64,000 nt of DNA from Pedobacter petrophilus (GTDB lineage: Bacteria > Bacteroidota > Bacteroidia > Sphingobacteriales > Sphingobacteriaceae), in contig NZ_WKKH01000007.1 in assembly GCF_009674725.1 (NCBI RefSeq), positions 1 to 64,000 on the forward strand. Reading direction: 5' to 3'. The notes under the pieces were generated by a model, which saw nothing but the letters and a program-made list of their open reading frames with translations, searched no databases and was not told the DNA's origin. The position numbers were made by a program, and so were the translations under genes. Shown here piece after piece: positions 63,333-64,000 of this stretch. Position 1 is the first letter of the stretch. Each line of letters begins with the position of its first letter.

Positions 63333-64000
63333 ATGAAAAATTTAAAAATAACTTTTGTTTTCCTGGCGCTAGCCATGTTCGCGCTTCCATCTTGTAAAAA
63401 AGAGGAGAAGGAACTGAACGAAAATATCAATTCCGTAGGCAGCTTAACGCTTCCTCAAAATCAGCAAAGCATCAAACTTACGCCATCTAACGCATTGGCA
63501 ACCCAGCAATTTAAATGGACCACGGCCAGCGCAGAAGAAGGTGGCCTGGTTTTATATGAAGTAGCCTTCGATAAAGAAAGCGGCGATTTTACCAAACCGG
63601 TTTACAAGGTCGTTTCCGACGGCGCCGGTGTATTGCCACAAGTTACCATTACGCATAAAGACCTGACTAAAATCGCGGCCTTATGTGGCATCAATTCGTC
63701 GGGCACGGGAAATATAAAATGGACCGTCATCGCTTCTAAGGCAACCCTCAAAAAAACAGGATCAGATAGCAGAATCCTGCAACTGGAGCGGCCGGCAGGT
63801 TTTGCAGAGGCACCGGCAAATCTTTTCATTACAGGTACAGCAACCGAAGCGGGAGCGGAGATAACCAAGGCAATCAAATTTAAAAAGCTGGAAGATGGGG
63901 TGTTTGAAATTTACACAAGCCTTAAGCCAGGCACCTACCAACTTACTGATCAAACCACGCAGGCCGCAAGAAAATTTTATCCTGAAGGCACTACCCTAAA
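63333..64000 (+). CDS. SusE-like surface glycan-binding lipoprotein (partial)
   Basis: The gene starts 10 bp after the SusD stop and is cut by the right edge; 222 codons are visible. The lipobox is LPSCKKEEK (Cys at about residue 20). SusE-type fibronectin-like domains follow (SLTLPQNQQSIKLTPSNALA, FKWTTASAEEG, YEVAFDKESGDF). This third gene confirms a SusCDE set and a carbohydrate ligand. Further operon genes, probably glycoside hydrolases, are expected beyond the window. Confidence 0.88.
   Translation, partial: MKNLKITFVFLALAMFALPSCKKEEKELNENINSVGSLTLPQNQQSIKLTPSNALATQQFKWTTASAEEGGLVLYEVAFDKESGDFTKPVYKVVSDGAGVLPQVTITHKDLTKIAALCGINSSGTGNIKWTVIASKATLKKTGSDSRILQLERPAGFAEAPANLFITGTATEAGAEITKAIKFKKLEDGVFEIYTSLKPGTYQLTDQTTQAARKFYPEGTTL

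Overview
The window looks like a chromosomal segment of a Bacteroidota bacterium of the Sphingobacteriaceae (Pedobacter-like). The evidence is two complete SusC/SusD pairs, TonB-dependent receptors, GH43 and GH127 enzymes, RagB/SusD lipoproteins with an LxxC lipobox, about 38-42% GC, weak Shine-Dalgarno sites, and many promoters of the Bacteroidota type (TAnnTTTG at -7 with TTTG or TTG about 20 bp upstream). I see no rRNA, tRNA, CRISPR array or intact insertion sequence. Species-level identity is inference.

Layout. 0-1.95 kb is a graveyard: a partial gene at the left edge, an RHS fragment with a frameshift, two decayed coding remnants on the minus strand, and a phased TGTAAACA array. 1.95-7.6 kb holds an NmrA-like reductase with an AraC regulator, a GH43/GH-A glycosidase pair and a nucleotide pyrophosphatase-like enzyme. 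7.9-15.2 kb is a complete minus-strand thiamine operon (thiS-thiC-thiE-like-thiE-thiG-thiH-thiF-thiD) behind a TPP riboswitch. 15.4-26.4 kb is mixed housekeeping: a MarR regulator divergent from a small HMA-like protein, a beta-carbonic anhydrase, an Lrp regulator, a cobalamin riboswitch with metE, an unusual PTPS homologue, a YetF/DUF421 membrane protein, DUF4385, and an MFS/quinone-reductase pair divergent from a LysR regulator. 26.6-35.3 kb has a large GH127 enzyme, a methyltransferase, an HTH protein, a GNAT enzyme, an esterase, DUF72 and a DEAD-box helicase.

35.5-38.4 kb is the least ordinary part. It has a LytS-type kinase and a LytTR regulator, with a short Thr-rich peptide ORF placed between them on the opposite strand behind a pair of 13-bp direct repeats 21 bp apart. 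Next comes a separate promoter, a roughly 140-nt imperfect hairpin, a 56-codon ORF and a strong terminator, which together look like an undescribed transcription unit. 39.2-46.0 kb is a TlpA/SusC/SusD operon facing a small exported protein, a MauE/DoxX protein and a Crp-like regulator. 46.3-54.1 kb holds an RteC-like protein, an SDR, another Crp-like regulator, a cupin and a TonB receptor, followed by a five-copy tandem array of a 106-bp intergenic repeat that recurs elsewhere in the window.

54.1-64.0 kb is a sugar-utilisation locus: a GntR/UTRA regulator divergent from a mannose-6-phosphate-isomerase-like fusion, a sugar porter, and SusC, SusD and SusE (cut by the window edge). A HutC-type operator overlaps the promoter. 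The glycosidases and SusCD systems indicate a plant-polysaccharide or glycan-degrading lifestyle.
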